64,000 bases of DNA from Silene conica (taxonomy: Eukaryota > Streptophyta > Magnoliopsida > Caryophyllales > Caryophyllaceae): contig CM055313.2 of assembly GCA_029255685.2 (NCBI GenBank), forward strand, positions 77,230,641 through 77,294,640, written 5' to 3'. Positions 1 to 13,400 of this stretch are shown here, one piece after another (the stretch's first letter is position 1; each line of letters starts with the position of its first letter). The notes beneath the pieces are model-generated. The model did no database searches. It saw nothing but the letters and a program-made list of their open reading frames with translations, and had not been told where the DNA came from. The translations under genes were made by a program, and so were the position numbers.

Positions 1-833
1 ATTAAATAATTTCATTACACACACTAATTAAATATAACATTTTATATTTAGTTACGAATTAACATTTTAATTCGTCTCAGCTAATATTATTTAGGGTTAT
101 TTAATGACAATACTCCAATCTATTAGGCTTCTTCTTAAAATACTACAGACTTTATTTTAAGTAGCAATATACCCAACTTTCATATATATTCTCTGGTACT
201 AAAATAAGTGGAAGGGCTACCTACTGAACAAGTTTCTTCATATTTTATCACTTCTCTTTCTTTGCCTATTTTAATTACTTTATAAAAAAACACTACAATT
301 AAACCCAAATACCGAAACTTAACACAAAACAACTAACTATTTTATTGTCTAATTGAACAATAAACTATTGTATAATTAATCATAAACAATAAATGAATTT
401 ATTGGATATACTCATACACATATTTTTTTAATGCACTTTTGTAGTGTTGTTTTTATATTTTTTCAATAATCTACCGGCTGAAATAACATGGAGAAAGAAC
501 ATACACAACAGGTTATAATCATGATACAAACAACCATGAAAATGGAGTGCCCATTTGTAGGCGGAAAATAATTCATTGCAATTACGGGTTACTTCAACAT
601 TGCTAATTCTAATTCAATGTTTCATTTTCCTACTCTATGAATTTAAGTGTGATATTGAATATATTCATGTCCAATACCAAAATTTCATTACTTTTTTTTT
701 TTTACTTCTCCAGAACACAAAAACTACCAAATTAAACTTACACACTCAAAAGCTCCACAAATTAACAAAAAAAACATCTCATAAGCATCTAAATTAACAA
801 TATCAAGCACGAGCATCAATTTAAAGAGTCTAT

Positions 834-1100
834 CTACAATAGACCTCCGTATATATCACACGGTTTCGGTGTCGGTTTTGGGGTTGATTTGAGGTTCTGA
901 AGTCCGGCTTTATTTTGGTTGGCTTTAGATATTTTTAGGTCGGAATTTGCAGTGGTCGTTGCTTTAAATTTGATGATTGTGAATTTTGAGAAGCTGGGTT
1001 CGTAATAAAGGTGGGATTTGGAAGTGCTAACACTCATGTCTTGAATCGCCTTGCTCCTTGCTCCTTGAACCTTGAATCTTGATCTGCGTTGGACCGCCAT
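834..1100 (-). CDS. Unassigned small ORF in block X (copy A)
   Basis: An 88-residue frame starts at the ATG complementary to 1098-1100 and begins MAVQRRSRFKVQGARSK. A longer upstream extension differs between the two X copies because of an A-run of variable length, so the internal ATG is preferred. The product is basic and Lys/Ser/Thr-rich, with no domain, signal peptide or membrane segment that I recognise. The second copy at 16613-16879 keeps the frame, but the duplication is too recent for this to show selection. It may be a first exon of a lost gene or a chance ORF. Confidence 0.15.
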   Translation of the reverse strand: MAVQRRSRFKVQGARSKAIQDMSVSTSKSHLYYEPSFSKFTIIKFKATTTANSDLKISKANQNKAGLQNLKSTPKPTPKPCDIYGGLL

Positions 1101-1369
1101 TTCAATTTCAATTTTAAAAACCCTAGATCCCCATTTTAATTTGGGGTAAAGTTTAATTGATAGAAAAACACTAAATCTGTAAAAAAAAAAGGTTGGGAGA
1201 AATCTGAATTCATACGAACATGGTAATTTCAATATGGATTCGTACTCTCATGCATATATTCAATTTATTTATATAGTGTTTTTTTTCCTGTGTTTTGATT
1301 GATTTTTCTGGTAATGTAAAGGGGGTTTTCCAAAATTTTTAGCTAGGGAAGGGCGATGAAGATAATGTA

Positions 1370-1610
1370 TAATAAGAAGGGTGAGATATTTACCTGTTAC
1401 CACAGGTTAATAACACAAAATCTCAAAGAAGACGAGAGATATCCCTCACTTTGGAACGAGGGATACCATTTTGTCTCACAAAATGCCCATTTAGAGGAGA
1501 GAGGGAAGCACATGAGGGTAGCCCCACCTTGTCCCCCATATTCATTTTGTGAGTGTCATTATCCGTCTCTCCACCCGGCCCGTCACAAGCAAGACCAACT
1601 GGGTGAATAA
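1370..1610 (-). mobile_element. MITE-like fragment (CCGTCAC...AAGC family), copy A
   Basis: Contains the words TTTTGTCTCACAAAATG and CCGTCACAAGCAAGAC. In inverted orientation these match the better-preserved element at about 61253-61436 (TTGCTTGCGACGGG, TTTTGTGAGA). It has no coding content. Clean ends and a target duplication could not be defined. The X-copy-B counterpart lies at about 17145-17387. Shorter relatives appear near 21800-21845 and 23320-23500, so it is a dispersed family in this genome. Confidence 0.45.
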
Positions 1611-1639
1611 AGGGCTAATTTTATTAAAAGTGGAGGAGT

Positions 1640-2065
1640 GTAATAGTTCATTATATTGACAGTTAAATTATGGTATGAAGTATTTTGAGAAGCACGTCAA
1701 TAGGTTATAGTATTTGTATTAAATAACCCTATTATTTAATCAGTATTAAGTAATCGTATCATCATTACATTGACTAACCGCTTAGTCGTATAAGGTATCG
1801 ATATGATTACATTTTCATCTAATCATATCTCTCATATTACATCCTTTAGGTGTGACTCTTAGGGACCAGTTGATTACCGCCATCTGTATGACAATAACGT
1901 CAAACTTCTAGCAAGCCAATCGTTATTGATAAACATGAATCAACTGGCTAAAATACAAAGTATATATACCATGTGATCCTTTAAGAGATTTATTCGTGTT
2001 GTCGCACTAACTGTGGAGGACACTAGTTCCAACAAGATCCGCCAATAACAAATTCATCGGCGATC
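1640..2065 (-). mobile_element. Copia LTR-like relic inside block X
   Basis: A stretch reading GACCAGTTGATTACCGCCAT, then CAAGCCAATCGTTAT, then TGGAGGACACTAGTTCCAAC, parallels the end of the Copia LTR at 24900-25084 (CATCAACTGATCACC, CAGCCAATCATTAT, CGAGGACACAACCTCCAAC). The shared word order suggests a diverged LTR of the same superfamily. No PBS, polypurine tract or coding part is attached. The other copy lies at about 17417-17840. Confidence 0.35.
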
Positions 2066-2634
2066 AGCTTATGTACCTCTGTAAAAACTTAGAAACACTT
2101 ATTGCTTATTGGTGTTAGATGACCGGTATAATATGGCGGCTGAATTTTCGAATGATATTGGGTTTGTTTCACTATTTTTAGCCTGCGATTAATATAATCA
2201 ATATATTTTTCGTAAGCCAAAATTTGAGACTCAAATGAGTTATAATTAAGATAGAGGCTCTCCATCTTCATCTCAAGTGTGAAATGACATGGATTTGGTG
2301 ATGCCATCAGGGTGTACGGTGAAATGCATCAACGAATTTAGTAAAGTCATCAAGGTGTTAGATGAAATGTCTCAACGAGGGCTCTTCTTAAGGAGTTACC
2401 TGTCACAAATACGTTGGGATACGTTGCATGATATTGGCTGAGAGTATAAAGCGTGAGTAATTGCTTAATCTCGACTTCCAGCCATTTTTAAGCTGCTTTC
2501 TGCTGGTTTTTGGCTTCAAACATCTTCGCCTTATTCCTCAATAACAATCGTTTCTATAAAGTAATTCATATACTTAGTTATGTGTGGATTTCAAGGGAAA
2601 AAAGGTACAAAAAACGGAGGTCTTGCTGATAATA

Positions 2635-2815
2635 GACTGTACTGAACTGAATCGAGCTGAACTGAACTGAATTGAACTGAATTTAATCTAGCTGAAGTGA
2701 ACTGAACTGAATGAAGCTGAAATTAATAAAAGTGAATGAAATTTAATTAAACAGAACTAAGTAAATAATAATAATAATAATAACAACAAAATAATAATAA
2801 TAATAATAATACACA
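2635..2815. repeat. Pentamer (TGAAC-like) plus AAT repeats
   Basis: 2635-2735 is an imperfect run of TGAAC/GCTGA pentamers. It is followed at about 2766-2810 by (AAT)n. Copy B (18413-18575) differs in repeat number. The same two motifs recur in the opposite order at 20570-21000. Confidence 0.7.
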
Positions 2816-3203
2816 TTTATTTAACAAAAAAAATAATAGTTTTGTTTGATTAATAACAGTTTGCGGTTTAAAAAAATAAAAAATAAAATAAGTAATTAAT
2901 AATTTCATTCGGATGGATAAACTTGGTATACCAGTTATACAACATCAAAGTACTCAAGGAAGAACAAATTCAAACATGAATGGTAAAAAATGGAAGAAAC
3001 TCATGGATAGAATTCAAAAAAATAGGGCGTGTTATTGGTGTCCATAATGACCACGATAATGAAACACATCAAGATGATATGAAAGTCAATAACGATGGAA
3101 CATAGATGATGTCTTTCGTGTTAATGATATCTATATTTTCAAGATTATGATTTTCGATTGTGTTAACAAATATTACTATTTGAATGTTATCAAATTTTAT
3201 CTC

Positions 3204-4824
3204 TGATGCGCGAGATTTAAGTCGTCGGTTCTCACGATCAAACACATTTATAAAACCCAAATTAGTAGTATAATAGGGTTGTCGAACACGAAGATGGTGG
3301 GGAAGTTATATAGTTATGTTCTAATTATAACTCGAGTCGGGGTAATAAGTTTGAGATTGATTAACGACTAAAGAACAACTAAAGCAAATAAATTGAGACG
3401 AAATTGATGATTAAAGCAACTAGGGTGTCGGGGGTTACTAGGGTAGTCGATGTCAAACATGCAAAGGGTAGGTGGTCTCATCTATGCTAGGTCTAGGTCC
3501 GTCTCGTCTATCGATTTGACTCGCCTAAAATCAAACCATATCCTAGCTCTCGCTACAAACACGGTCAATTTAACATGCACGCATACTCAAGAGAGCCCTA
3601 GACTATCGTCTAAGACAAACAACAATAAGAATCATGCCCAACCGTCGTTGAGGCATTTCATCAAACATATAGCATGCATATAATAGAAACCTAACAAAGA
3701 TGAAATCCAAACCCTAACCCTAAACAACAAACATCAACACCAACTACCCAAGTGCACCCCTAACCCTAGCAAAAGGACTACTCACTCATGATTAAGGAAA
3801 ACATGTGAACAATAGATTGGTAAATGGTAAACATGATGGATTATAATAAAAACAAGCAAATGAACAAAAGAAACTTAAACAAATGTAATAACTAAGTAGG
3901 GATTAGGAAGATTATACCAACAACAAAGGAAAAGGAAGTAACTTGGATAACAAGTTGAAGAGTTCTTTCAAATCCTTCAAAATACAACCCAATAAATCCT
4001 CTAACAATGCCCAAGAAGATTACTAGAGAGAATTACTAAAGAGAGATTAACAAGAATCAAAGGATTAAACTAAGATCTAAGAATGATTAAAGTATTTTTA
4101 GAGAGTTTTTGTGACTAAGTATGAACTAATAAAACAGTAGCAAACCCTAAAATTGCATAAAAAGTAACGTATTGCGTGATAATAAAATGATACAAGTGCG
4201 GGTTTATATAGTGCGCGAAATTCTGAAAAGCGACTCTCAGTCGGTCGACCGGCTGCCGGTCTGGGACCGGCTAAGAGTCCAAATGCAAACTTCTGATTTT
4301 TCTTCAAAATTCTTCAATGCTCAGGTACTGCCAGCCGGCCGGCCGGCTGCCGGCTGGCCACCGGTTGAGGATGAAATATGAAGGGACTGACTTGAAAACA
4401 AACGTGGCCAAGGATGAGGGGGTCCCAGCCGACTGCCGGTTGGCCACCGGCTGGGGACCCAATCTCAAGGATCTGCAATGAAACTTCAACTTATAGGCTA
4501 AGGGGCTCCCAGCCGGCGGACCGGCCGCCGGCCGACCGGCTGAGGACCCCATTTTGTCATTTCAGCTCTTTTCCTCCTATTTTGCCTTGATTTCACCACG
4601 TTTTGCTCCTGTTTCTTCATTCCCGCGCCAAGTCCTACAACATGGCAACCAAACATGTAGAAGAGAGATATCGGGTACAAAAAGGGGCGAAATCGTGCCA
4701 AACGGGGGTGAAACGGGATCGAAATAAAAGGAAAACAAGAGAAAATAATGACCGAATTTGGGTTCATCAGAATTCCCCACACTTAAACCTTACTCGTCCT
4801 CGAGTAAGAGATCAAGTAACTACA
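3204..4824 (-). repeat. Athila-type 3' LTR
   Basis: 1621-bp LTR, TGATGCGCG to ACTACA. It matches 13816-15418 and most of 18968-20530. It contains four GC-rich hairpin cores (about 4230-4540) in an otherwise AT-rich sequence. The main differences between the LTR copies are gain or loss of sequence in those hairpins. Confidence 0.9.
4230..4550. repeat. GC-rich hairpin cluster in Athila LTR
   Basis: Four imperfect palindromes are built on AGCCGG...CCGGCT. The first has outer arms GACTCT (4232-4237) and AGAGTC (4274-4279). Another has GGGTCCC paired with GGGGACCC. The arms differ between hairpins but pair within each. Equivalent clusters lie at 14850-15145 and 20000-20305. Confidence 0.8.
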
Positions 4825-7600
4825 TAACCCTTATTAAAAACAAAGAAACAAACTAACTAAGCTAACTAGAAGCCGAATCGGGTTTAGCTACACCCGTAGC
4901 CCTTTCAACTCACCATTTGACATTCATGAGGAAGAATGCCCTATTGCAAGGCAAGTATGGTCTTGCTACAAAAATTTTGATGCAAACAAGTCAAAACAAA
5001 ACACATATAAACAAGCAACATGCATCGGAAAAAGGAAAACACAACCGCTTGCCTCATTCAAGCGGGGTTTTGAAAAACAAAATAAAGGAGGTCTATAGCG
5101 GAGGATGCCGACTCAAAGTCTAACCAATGTGTCAAACCCCTAAATCAAGCTCAAGCAACCAAGAATGACATCACCAAAGACCAAGAAACTAATTCAAGGC
5201 GGGCAAACGGAAGTACTAAGCTATACTTCCAAGAATGACACGACACACACGTGATTCGACTCCATGTAAGACCCATAACCGATAAAAGAACCCTAAGTAC
5301 CGACTCTCACGGGTGACACTCAACACACAAGGAAAGAAAGGGGGCGATTTTTGTGACAAAAAGCAACCAAAATCACTCACCTACCTCAACTCGCGAAGCA
5401 TGCCCGCAATCTAGAATGGTACTCCATCTAAAAATCAATGAAAAAAGCAAATGCACATGATGAGAACAACAAGGATGTAACGGGGCTTGGGTTGGGTGAA
5501 AATGGTTTGGTGCAAGCACCGTTCTAGGATTTGAGGCTCAAAAACAAGAATGATTGCCATAATCAACACAACACCTTATTACAACAACTAAGCAACGTCT
5601 ATGCCCTAACTTTGGCTTTTGCAAAACCAAGCAAAAATTGCATAAACCCCAACTTACTTTGGAAAAATCGGACCCATCACAAACTTAGACAAAGTGGTCA
5701 TTATTAGAAACACCGAACAACGTCTACACCCTAACATACGACTCGAAAATCAAATCAAATGCAAAAAATGTGTACGTAAACCCGGCACGCGTGCAAAAAC
5801 ATCAAAAGACCACATTATTGTAGCAACGACTTTTTCTCTGTCCCCTTGATGGAAGGGACTTGTTGCTAGCCTTTTTCTCTTTCAAAAACACATATGTACA
5901 TTTTTCTTTTTGGATTTTTCAAAACTTTTTCAACTTTTTCTTAGATTTTCTATTTTCTTTCTTTTTTCATTTTTTTTTTCTTTTTCTTTTCTTTTTCAAA
6001 CTTCCAAACACCAAACAAACAACAAGTAACGACCACAACGGAAGAAGTCACCAACCGACATCTAAATTCCCGACTCTACCACTAACAAAGTACCACAAAA
6101 GCAACCATTCTTGATCAAGGAAGGATGTTTTTGGGATGTAGTTCATCTAGTAGTTTAGGCCAAATGAAAAGGTTAAGGCTCAAAGTGGTTAAACAAAAGG
6201 GAAATAAGATGCAAGGGTCAAAACAAGGCTAATTTGGCAAATGTGAAGTTGATTTATTTGGAACAAAAGTTGTCTCACATGCACATGACCATTAATCACG
6301 GAAATAAGGAATGAGCGCCATACTTACGCGTATAGACATAACACACCACGTAAGGAGGACTACTCACAATCCTAAACTGAGTCGGTTTGATGGACCGACT
6401 ATAAAGGAGGCTCTATCCTCACATTTGAGTAGCTAATGTCGGTCCTAGGTCGAGTCAAGGTCTAACACGGTCTCACAAGGTGATCGAAACTTGGTCATTA
6501 AGCCTAGACTTCCGGGTCCTTGCAAGCAAGAACCCTAACAAGGTGACATCAAACGGTGCAAGCTATTAGGAGGGGAAAGACACAAGAAAGACAAAAATCA
6601 TCATTGACGACATATATCCTCCACTATTCAACCTCCTATGCATATTTACAAACAAAAGCAAAACGGAAAAACCGACTAACATATATTCACAAAACTATGA
6701 AAATGAAAAGGCATGTGAAACAAAAGCAAACTAACAACAAACACAACAAAGATGCAACAACAAGAAGGCTAAACTAACACACATCAACCACAACAACCAA
6801 AAGTTCCCCAAAGGAACATCCAAGGCACAAAAATCCCGTTCTCCTTCATGATATCAACATAAAAAGAAATCGGGAGGGGGAGAAAGAAGTAGGAAAGAGT
6901 ATACCAAACATCTTCATCCTCCTAATACCTTGAGTTGCCGTCGCATCTGCCACTTGTTAGTCCAACAAACATATATATACAAAACAAGCAAAGAACAAAA
7001 ACAAAAGAAAGGGAGAACATATTTTTTGAAATTTTTGAAATTTTTCGATTTTTTTTGGTATTTTTGAAGTTTTTTCATATTTACAGAAGCAAATAAATAT
7101 TCACAAAGTGGATATTTTCCCTCCCCACACTTAAGATTTACATTGTCCTCAATGGAACAAAGTGCAAAGGGGAAATGAAGAAAAAGAACGAAAACATGTT
7201 TTTGGCTTTTTTGAAATTTTTGAGAAAATAAAAACTTGTTTTTGTATTTTTGAAATAAGCGGTTATTCCTCCCCACACTTATTTATATGCATAATGTAAG
7301 GAGGAAAACCGGAAAATAAAGAACATGTTTTTGAAAGTTTTTGGTTTTTCAATTTTTTTGGATTTTTGATTTTTTAGAAAGCAATAAAAACAAAAAGAAA
7401 CAAAAGAAAAGAAAAACTAAAAACTAAACTAAATGCAAACTAAATGCTCTAATCTACATGTATGCAAACTATATGTGACAATATGATGCAAAATGTAAAT
7501 CTAATGCATCTAAATGAATGCAACTATATGCAACTAAACTAATGATGTGAAAACATGAATTGAAAACTAAAACACTAAACTAACTAACTATTCTAAATGC
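4825..7600 (-). other. Non-coding 3' region of the Athila-type element
   Basis: About 2.8 kb between the ATHILA ORF and the 3' LTR. It has no credible coding region. It contains homopolymer-rich stretches such as T-rich 5880-6000 and 7020-7080, and the word CCCCACACTTA recurs (near 4777, 7120, 7263). Long untranslated 3' regions are common in Athila-type elements. Confidence 0.6.
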
Positions 7601-7699
7601 ATGCTAAAAAGGAAAATGCAAACTAAAGTGAAATTTGGATTAAGGGAGTTACTTGCTTTGGATTTTTCAAGAGGAGCATCGGCATCAAACAACCTCTCA

Positions 7700-9351
7700 C
7701 TAGTTACCACCACCGTCGTCTCCGGTCTCTCCATGACCATCTCCATGCAAAAAATCATCCGGGTTCACGTAGTACTCGTTGGAGAACCCAGAAGTGGAAG
7801 CAGCTGCAAAGGACTGAGGAGGCGCATCAAATCTCTCTCGCTCACTCACCGGGGGAAAAATCGGCCTAGAGTAGTAGTCCGCAGCAACATGTACCTCTCC
7901 GGCGAAATGAGGCTCGGAGGAGGGCACATACTCAGCCTCGGGAGAAGTGTAGTAAGAAGGATGGTGCCCAGAACTGTGACGGTACCCCTGCTGAATGCCA
8001 CGATCATAAGTGGAGAAGTTCCCCAAGCCTGATCGTGGTACAAATAGTCTATCCTCGCATTAGTATCAGAGTACCGAATGTCCTCAAGTGCACGCCTCCG
8101 AACGGTCTCCTCATGCCTCAGATCCATGCGAGCCATGAAATCCACTATGGTCTGAGGAACATGGCTAGGAGGAGGAGCCGAACTAGAAGAGGCCCCCTGG
8201 AAAAAGCTAGAGCCGCCGAACGGTGGTATAGGAAGAGAAGGTTGCTGGAATGCAAGGCCACTGGTGGTGGGCCGGCGCTGGTCTCGGGTGTAGACTCGGG
8301 TCACAGGAGGGCCGGAAGAAGTACCCTCAGAAGGAGCCTCAATAGGGAGCAGATAGGAGGGTAGATCAGGCATCACCCTCATTCTCTCAGAGTTCGGTAA
8401 AGGGATGGAGTTTTTATCGACTCCATCCACTCGAATCTGCCAATATGACTTGTTGTCGCTGGGGTTCCACTTAATCCACCCCAATCCCTCCATAAGGTAG
8501 CGGCGGGAGAGTACATTCTCCCCTCCAATATAGTCGACCCTAAAGCTCCTCCGGCAAACAGCTGAAGCAATCAAAGTAATCATGCCCCCTACACAAATGG
8601 GTGTGGACAAACGGGGCTGGTGGCTAAGTCGGGCTAGGTGAAGCACCATGTGGTGAGCTATGTTGATCTCAAATTTGGTAGGTTTGGTAATCAAAGCAGA
8701 AGCTAGAATCTCAAGCTCGACAGTGGTGAAATTGTGTGGCTCGTCTCGGGAAAAGACGGCCCACCCCAAAACTCTCTGCAGAATCCTAATTGGAGCAAGA
8801 TGCACCCTATTTGCCGGCTTTTTCTCCCCCCTTGAACTCACCAACCCAGTAATAAAAGTCCAAACCGACTCCAATATAACACTATCAGGGGCATGCAACG
8901 GTGCCGCACTATTCAGCCCGAAAATTCCAGCAAAATCAGCAAGGGTCAAATGGTACCCCTTATTCATGAGTCGAAATTGCAAAAAAGTGACTAACCCCGA
9001 ATCTCTATTTTTGGCTATCCTAAGAGAACTCAAAAATTCCCATGTCAATCTTGGGGATGTCAATACCGCTTTGATCTCATACAACTGACTCAAACCCACA
9101 TCCCTGAATAAATCACCGGTGACACCATCCAAACCCAAGTCTCTCATAGAATTCTTATCAATAAACCGGGTTGGGTTGAGGGGACGTTGAGCAAAAGATA
9201 GGAAGTTACCTTTTTGGGTATCGGAATCGAAAACAACCCCGGGAAAATCGGGGTCACCCGAAACAAATGGAGCATCGGGGTTATCAACTCTTTCGCGCCC
9301 GGCCATGGGATCATTCCTAGATTTCGATCGCCTTTCGGTCCTTCCCGACAT
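7700..9351 (-). pseudogene. ATHILA ORF-type protein region
   Basis: The minus-strand reading frame starts at the ATG complementary to 9349-9351 (MSGRTERRSKSRNDPMAG). The N-terminal part is basic. The middle contains features of the plant ATHILA ORF-1-like family, such as LADFAGIFGL and NIAHHMVLHLARL, followed by a Ser/Pro-rich tail (SSSSAPPPSHVP). In Athila elements such proteins lie downstream of gag-pol and are of uncertain function, sometimes called envelope-like. I see no clear membrane segment or signal peptide. Here it follows gag-protease directly with no polymerase genes between. It looks largely preserved, with about one break near its end. The family call is by pattern only. Confidence 0.7.
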
Positions 9352-9499
9352 GGTAAAGTTGAAGGATTTTGATTAAGGATTGAAGTGGGTTTGTTTTGGG
9401 AGTGTTTTGGGAGAGTTTTTGTAGTGAGGGAATGTAGAGAGGGAAGGGAAATCTGAAAAATGAGGGGAAATGAGTGGAAAAATGAGGGATTTGTAAATA

Positions 9500-10150
9500 T
9501 AAAGACCCGTCCCAGCCGTGTCCTGAGCCGGTCAGGCACCGGCGGCCGGTCGACCGGCTCACAGGCCTGACTCACTTTCCTCGTTTTCGAAGCATAATAG
9601 GGTTCCCAGCCGGCGGACCGGCTGGTACCCTTATTCCCTTCGCTTTCTCCTCCTCCTTTTCTTCCATTCTTCTCTTCAATCTGGGTTCCCAGCCGGCGGA
9701 CCGGCTGGTATCCTCTTCTTCGTACTTTTTCTCTCTTCTTTCTTTCTTCCTTTTCTCTTCTTCTCTTCTCTCTTTCTTTAGATACGGGCTCCCAGCCGGC
9801 GGACCGGCTGCCGGCCTACCGGCTGGTAGCCTTTTCTTCGTGCTCTACTTCTTTTCTTCCTCTTTTCTTTTCTTCCTTCTTCTTTTTCCTTTTTTTCTTT
9901 TGATTGGGCTCCCAGCCGGCGGACCGGCTGCCGGGCTACCGGCTGGTAGTTTTTTTTCTTTCTCTTAGTTCTCTTCCTTCTCAAGTAGCATATGGGACTC
10001 TTAGCCGGGTGACCGGCTGCCGGTATGGCGCAGGCTGGGAGTACAAAATCTGAAATCTGCCCAAATAAACCATCAAAAACAGAAATGTGCTCAGGTACTC
10101 TCAGCCGGTAGGTGACCGTCGGCCGGTAGGCCGGCTGGGAGTACCTGTAC
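9500..10150. repeat. Array of seven GC-rich hairpins between gag-pro and ATHILA ORF
   Basis: Seven hairpin modules are spaced irregularly (about 60-120 bp apart) between pyrimidine-rich spacers. Most carry CCCAGCCGGCGGACCGGCTG. The clearest has arms CAGGTACTC (10092-10100) and GAGTACCTG (10139-10147). Others pair GGCT with AGCC or ACTC with GAGT. The conserved core and unit-specific complementary arms match the LTR hairpins of the same element and of the Tekay element. Confidence 0.8.
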
Positions 10151-10407
10151 ACAATTTCGAAAAATAATTGACTTGGACATAAAAAACGACTTTGCAAACA
10201 CCCATTTTGCCTACTATCCACCGACTATACTCAAGAAATAACCACAAACAAGCAACCAACATATCCAAATTTCTCATGCAAGCTAAAAATTAAACTAAAT
10301 ATCGAACTAACAATTAAACTAACATGCAAACTACAAGAAGGAAAAGAAACTAATACTTACAAACGGTGGTTGTTAGGTGACTCCACCAAACCTTTCATGA
10401 TCAAATT

Positions 10408-13400
10408 TCAATCTTTGTAGGTGGAAACCTCGTCCATGCTAGCTAATGACCTTAAGAAAAGGTCAAAAGCCTCGGCCGTAGCTTCTACCTTGCTTTCATG
10501 AGCGAGACCCGCTCCACACATCTTCAACTTTTGACCCTCGACATCTTTTCCGGCAATGAGCTCCTCTAGGTCCCCTTTTTCAACCAAAGGGTCCTTAAAA
10601 GAACTAGCACAACTTGGTTTCTCTTGTTCTTTATCACGGTCCCTCTTCTTCGGACAAAACAATTTCCCGCTAGTGAAACTAGCATCCTCATTCTTCAAAG
10701 TCATACTTTTCATGATTCCCTTTTCATCAAACATCTTAGGGACATCATTCAACATCAAACTTGCAACCATGCCAACATTTTTTTCTTTGTGACTAGTACC
10801 GGGAGCTTCCGGAAGTTCAAACTCCGGCACTTCCTTTCCCACTTCGAATGATAGTTTTCCTCTCTTGACATCAATAGTATCTCCTCCGGTGGCCAAGAAT
10901 GGCCTACCAAGTATCACAAAAGAGTTGCTACCGACGGGGACATCCAATATCAAGAAATCAGTGGGGATGGATAGATTTCCCACCTTGACAATAGCATCTT
11001 CAAGTACCCCTAGAGAAAGTTTTTCGGTACCATCCGCAAGAGTGATAGAAGTTGTAGCGGGAGACAAATTCTTGATGTCCAATTTCTTTGCCATAGCTAG
11101 AGGCATGACACTCACGCTTGCTCCCAAGTCACATAAGGCATTCTCAATCTTCTTCCCTCCAACATAGCAATTTATTGAAAAGCTACCCGGATCTCCGAGT
11201 TTGATGGGGAGGGTGCTTGGGACTTTCTTGGCGGACATGATTGCATTCACTTCTCTTTTCTTTTCTCGAGAGGGGATTGTTGCTTCCACCTCCTCTACAA
11301 GTTTCATCAATTCCTCACAACGAGGATCTCCTTTTGTAATTTTTCGGAAGAACTCACAAACTCTCCTCTCAATGAGCCCTTCTTCATGTTCGGACTCTTC
11401 TTCAACCACACTTTTTCCTTTCTCAATACTCACTTTCCTTTCATCTCTCTTCTTTCTTGGAAATTCTTTGACTTGTTCCATCACAAATAAGTCTTCATTC
11501 ATCCCATCTTGGTCACTAGTCTTCGGAGAAACAACGGGCACCATCACCATTGCTTCCTCCTCAATATCCCCTCCAAAAACCGTCATGAGTTGCTCAAGTG
11601 AAGGTTTGTCTCCGCTACTAGTGGTTTCAAGCATTGGTTGCTCATCGGCATTTGTCATGATTGCATTAACCCCATGATGTTTTGAAGCATCTCTCGAGCT
11701 TTGACCTTGAGCTAGAAAACCGCCCGGAGGCCTTTGAGGATTGGCTAAGGCTTGGGAAGCGACTCTAGCCTCCATCTCTCTTATCTCCTTTTGGTTGGCA
11801 TTCCGCAAGTTCATCCTCTCTTGATTGTGGGTAGTTTGCATATTCTTCACAAGCTTGAGTAATTCACCCACTTGATTCTCACTTGATGGTTCTTGATGAG
11901 GGGTGTTGGTAAGAGGCAAAGCAAACCCATGGTCATTCCTAGGGACTCCAACTTGAGAGTTCCCCTTTGGCATTTGGCTATTGAGGTTGGGATTTTGTTG
12001 AACGAAATTCGGGTCATTGAAACCTTGGTTGTGAAAGTTTTGGTTTTGATTTTGGTTGTTGTTGTGAAAGTTATTTTGAAATGGTGGTGGGTTGAAGTTT
12101 TGGGTTTGATTTTGGTTTTGGTTTGGGTTTAAGTTGTTGTTGTTGAAATTCGGGTTATTGTTGTTGAAATTCGGGTTATTGTAACCTTGGTCATTGAAGT
12201 TTGGTGCAAAGCCTTGATTGGCTTGGTTTGATTGGTTTCCTTGATAGAAATTGTTGTTGTTGTAATGGTTTCTCGGATTGAAGTTTCCACCCCTTGGTTG
12301 AAAACCGGGTGGATTTTGCACTTGAGGTTGTTGGATTTGATGAGGATTCAACACATTGGTACTTTTGTAACTCATGTAAGGACTCCCTCGAATCCCTTGA
12401 TGGTAGTAGTTTGAATTGGGGTTGAAAGTATTTTGCCCTCTAGGATTATTGAATGCTTGGAAAGCATACAATTCTTCCTCACTTCCACTTCCCTCAATAG
12501 AGTTATTTGCACATACTTTGAATGTGTGCCCATTTCCTCCACACAAATCACATGAGGCTACACTATTCACTTGGTACATTATCCCCGGGACATTGCTCTT
12601 GGTCTCTTTGCTAGTGGAACCCTTAGTCAATTCCTCCAACTTCTTGGTTAACATGTCCAACTTGGCATTGGTTTCCTCGTTCGCCTTTGAGTTGGAAAGG
12701 TGCTCACTAGGGTACTTGCTACTCTTTCTCAAGACATTTCCCCGAGTACCATAATTTTCCTCCGAATCAACGATCTTTTTGATAAGCTCCGTTCCCTCCT
12801 CATGCGGCAAGTGGTCAAAGCTACCCCCCGCCGATGCATTAACCATTTCTTTCGTCCGTGGGAGAAGAGTCTGAAAAAAGGTTTGGGTCGTGTACCAAGT
12901 GGGTATCCCGTGGTGAGGACATCTAGCAAGCAAATCTTGGTATCTATCCCAAGCTTCTCCTAAAGATTCTCCCTCGTCTTGCTGAAATTGAGTTATCTCA
13001 TTCCGTAGCATGGCGGTTTTAGAGGACGGGTAGTACTTGGCAAGAAAGGCCGTTGCCAAGTCGTCCCAAGTGGTGAAAGTGTTTGGAGCATGCACATTTA
13101 ACCACCTATCCGCCTTGTCGGTTAAGGAATAGGGGAAGAGCATAAGCCTTAAGGTTTCCTCGGGCACTCCCGTTTTCTTTATCATTGCTACTTTATCCTT
13201 GAACTTTCTCAAGCGCCCATGAGCATCTTCATGAGAAGCCCCACTAAAGGCGTTCTTCTCGATAGAACTCATTTGTGAAGGGTGTATTTCAAAATTTTGA
13301 GGAACAAGAGTGCCAAAGTTGATTGGATTTGTGGTGTCATTGTGATTGGGCCGGTTATGATCACGAAGGGCGGCCATTATATGAATTTGATGGTGATTTG

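Larger units (their letters stand above)
1..3203. repeat. Block X, copy A (cut by window start)
   Basis: AT-rich, low-coding block. Base 1 corresponds to 15782 and the match continues to 18967, with only scattered substitutions and small indels. It ends exactly where an Athila-type LTR begins (TGATGCGCG at 3204), as copy B does at 18968. Inside are a MITE-like piece (about 1370-1610), a piece resembling a Copia LTR end (about 1640-2065), and simple repeats (2635-2815). Apart from one weak ORF, I see no gene. The near-identity of the two copies means a recent duplication. Confidence 0.9.

Noticed and set aside
7601-8364. Plus-strand frames of 143 and 109 residues
   Set aside because: They are antisense to the ATHILA ORF region and have no recognisable content.
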